Shown: positions 62,576 to 64,000 of the stretch, in pieces | Position numbering within the stretch: the first letter of the stretch is position 1 | Layout of the letters: every line of letters starts with the position of its first letter | Assembly: GCF_001439925.1 (NCBI RefSeq) | Contig: NZ_LMBV01000004.1 | Span: 209,928 to 273,927 of the forward strand | Direction: 5' to 3' | From: Peribacillus muralis | GTDB taxonomy: Bacteria; Bacillota; Bacilli; Bacillales; DSM-1321 | Length of the DNA: 64,000 nt | The notes under the pieces: model-generated | What the model saw: only the letters and a program-made list of their open reading frames with translations | Databases searched by the model: none | What the model was told of the DNA's origin: nothing | Made by a program: the position numbers and the translations under genes

Positions 62576-64000
62576 GTGTTTAATTCTCTAAAGGGTGAGT
62601 TGGCAGCAATCATCAAACATCCTATGATACTCATTTCCATAATAGGGATCATATTGATCCCCTTACTATACAGCGGGACGTTCCTTTGGGCGTTTTGGGA
62701 TCCTTATGGGAAGGTGGACCAATTGCCGGTTGCCATCGTCAATATGGATGAAGGAGCCGTGTACAATGAAACGGACCTTACAATAGGAAAAGACTTAGTC
62801 AAGGAGTTAAAGGAGAAAAAGGACTTTGATTGGCATTTCGTCAGTCAAAAAGTAGCGAATGAAGGTCTTGAAAACCAGGATTATTACATGAAGATAGAAA
62901 TACCTAAAAACTTTTCCAAAAATGCAACCACATTGCAAGATGATAATCCGGAAAAACTCGATTTAATTTACACGTCTAATGAAGGAATTAACTATATATC
63001 TACGAAAATCGGTGATGCAGCTACTGAAAGAATAAAAGGGGAAGTATCTTCAGCTGTCACGAAAACGTACGCGGAGTCCATGTTTGATAATTTGAATGAA
63101 GTTGCTGACGGACTTAAAAGTGCCAGTGATGGGGCAGGGAAGCTAAAAGATGGAACGGATAACGTGAAAAACGGAACGAGCGAACTTGGAGCAGGAATTA
63201 ATTCTGCTAAAGAAGGTTCCAAAAAAGTGGAAGACGGAATTGATTCCGTTCGTTCTGGTTCAGTCGCAATCCATGAAAATCTCGAAAAATTGGCCGGAAA
63301 ATCCTTGACCTTTTCCAATGGGATTGATTCGGCAGCGGCTGGTTCAAAAGAGCTGAATCAGGGATTGCACCAGTTTAGCACTGGTGTAGGTCAAATGAAA
63401 GATGGGCAATCCCAGCTTTTACAAGGTGCCAAAAAATCCGAAGCTGGAACCGGTGAATTGGCCTCTGGACTGCAGCAGTCATTAGCTGGATTCAATGAAG
63501 TCGAAGAAAAGCTGCCAGCTTTGACTGAGGGTGCAAATGGTGTCGCTGCCGGGGCAAGTCAGCTTTCAGGCTCCTTATCTGAATGGAGTGCAGCTACAGG
63601 AGATGCGAAAACTGGGGCAGCTGAAGTTTCTGCCGGTTTGGAAGAAGTTATATCCGGATTGAAACAACAATCCGAAAGAACGGAAGATCCTGCCGAGAAA
63701 GCACGTCTGGAAGGAGTGATCGTCTCACTTTCCCGAATCAGTGAAGGCAGTAAGGGAGTCTCTGAAGGGGTTGGAAAGCTTTCGGCAAGTGCTTATGAAA
63801 TTGCAAAGGGCGGCAACAACTTAAATGATGGAGCAGCTCAGTTAAGTGAAGGAGCAAGCGCGCTAAGCGGTGGTTTCAATCAATTGAAGCAAGCTCAAGA
63901 TAAACTCGCCAATGGGGCAAATGAGCTGAAAGACGGTCAAGGACAACTGGTATCTGGCTTGATAACATTTGGCGATCGTATCGATGCAGCCCAAAATGGT
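62576..64000 (+). CDS. YhgE/Pip domain protein (partial, runs off the right edge)
   Basis: At least 475 codons are open to the last base. After a short cytoplasmic start, one TM helix (about 17-40; ILISIIGIILIPLLYSG) leads to WDPYGKVDQLPVAIVNMDEG, the YhgE/Pip hallmark. Next comes a long extracytoplasmic coiled region of heptad-like GA repeats (KDGTDNVKNGTSELGAG and similar) up to the edge. C-terminal TM helices should follow outside the window. Family members are phage-infection or type VII-like accessory proteins. GTG 62576 follows AAAGGAGG at a slightly long spacing; TTG 62567 is too close. Confidence 0.88.
   Translation, partial: MFNSLKGELAAIIKHPMILISIIGIILIPLLYSGTFLWAFWDPYGKVDQLPVAIVNMDEGAVYNETDLTIGKDLVKELKEKKDFDWHFVSQKVANEGLENQDYYMKIEIPKNFSKNATTLQDDNPEKLDLIYTSNEGINYISTKIGDAATERIKGEVSSAVTKTYAESMFDNLNEVADGLKSASDGAGKLKDGTDNVKNGTSELGAGINSAKEGSKKVEDGIDSVRSGSVAIHENLEKLAGKSLTFSNGIDSAAAGSKELNQGLHQFSTGVGQMKDGQSQLLQGAKKSEAGTGELASGLQQSLAGFNEVEEKLPALTEGANGVAAGASQLSGSLSEWSAATGDAKTGAAEVSAGLEEVISGLKQQSERTEDPAEKARLEGVIVSLSRISEGSKGVSEGVGKLSASAYEIAKGGNNLNDGAAQLSEGASALSGGFNQLKQAQDKLANGANELKDGQGQLVSGLITFGDRIDAAQNG

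Overview
The window looks like chromosome from a spore-forming, soil-type Bacillaceae, closest in feel to Peribacillus (the Bacillus simplex/frigoritolerans group). This rests on low-to-moderate GC, Bacillus-type AGGAGG ribosome binding sites with many GTG/TTG starts, and orthologues of B. subtilis families (YocH/RecQ, CvfB, YdjO, YckD, YkuS, MhqD, YueD, KdgK/KdgA/UxuA, YcgL, TerC, GabP, YhgE). Sporulation genes are present (SleL-like cortex lytic enzyme, BclA-like surface protein), as is a bacterial nitric oxide synthase. I saw no rRNA, tRNA, CRISPR array or intact transposon. The species guess is inference.

Layout. 0-8 kb: an AlaX-type tRNA editing protein on the minus strand, then a three-gene signalling operon (Hpt-REC-GGDEF-REC, lone REC, hybrid histidine kinase-REC) and CvfB. 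8-14 kb: YocH-like cell-wall protein, RecQ, two YdjO zinc-ribbon paralogues and a YitT-family membrane protein. 13.8-14.15 kb: a clean array of nine 41-bp tandem repeats in the probable leader of an MFS transporter. 15-24 kb: GDSL esterase, ABC-2 exporter, MBL hydrolase, CBS protein, S9 peptidase, YckD, an lmo0937-type membrane peptide behind a SigB-like promoter, a thioredoxin-reductase-like flavoprotein and an HxlR regulator. 24.5-29 kb: nitric oxide synthase, a second SigB-like promoter with a small unknown protein, CorA, several small proteins, YkuS and OsmC. 29-36 kb: a polyhydroxyalkanoate-type operon (SDR, PhaR-like, class III/IV PhaC) and an MhqR-type quinone/catechol detoxification locus carrying a perfect 22-bp MhqR-like palindrome. 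36-46 kb: BclA-like protein, CoxG/SRPBCC protein, cardiolipin synthase, benzil reductase, SleL-like enzyme, MFS and ABC exporters, an IS1182-like transposase remnant and an EamA transporter. 46.8-51.7 kb: a hexuronate operon (kdgK-kdgA-uxuA-uxuB) with LacI-type operators and its likely LacI repressor; uxuB is frameshifted. 52-64 kb: a yybP-ykoY manganese riboswitch with a TerC exporter, a YcgL-like nucleotidyltransferase, a soluble histidine kinase, a GabP-like permease behind a sigma-54-type promoter, a CDF transporter, a HAD phosphatase, a nitronate monooxygenase and the start of a YhgE/Pip protein cut by the window edge.

How it works together. Much of the accessory content is stress-related: quinone detoxification, SigB-type promoters, NO synthesis next to a redox-type regulator, OsmC, multidrug-type exporters. 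The hexuronate operon takes mannonate to pyruvate and glyceraldehyde-3-phosphate. The 1.7-6.6 kb operon contains every part of a phosphorelay ending in a diguanylate cyclase. Intergenic space is strewn with copies of a degenerate GC-rich dispersed repeat (near 0.1, 27.5, 36.1, 41.7, 45.5 and 54.1 kb), which accounts for several of the large non-coding gaps.
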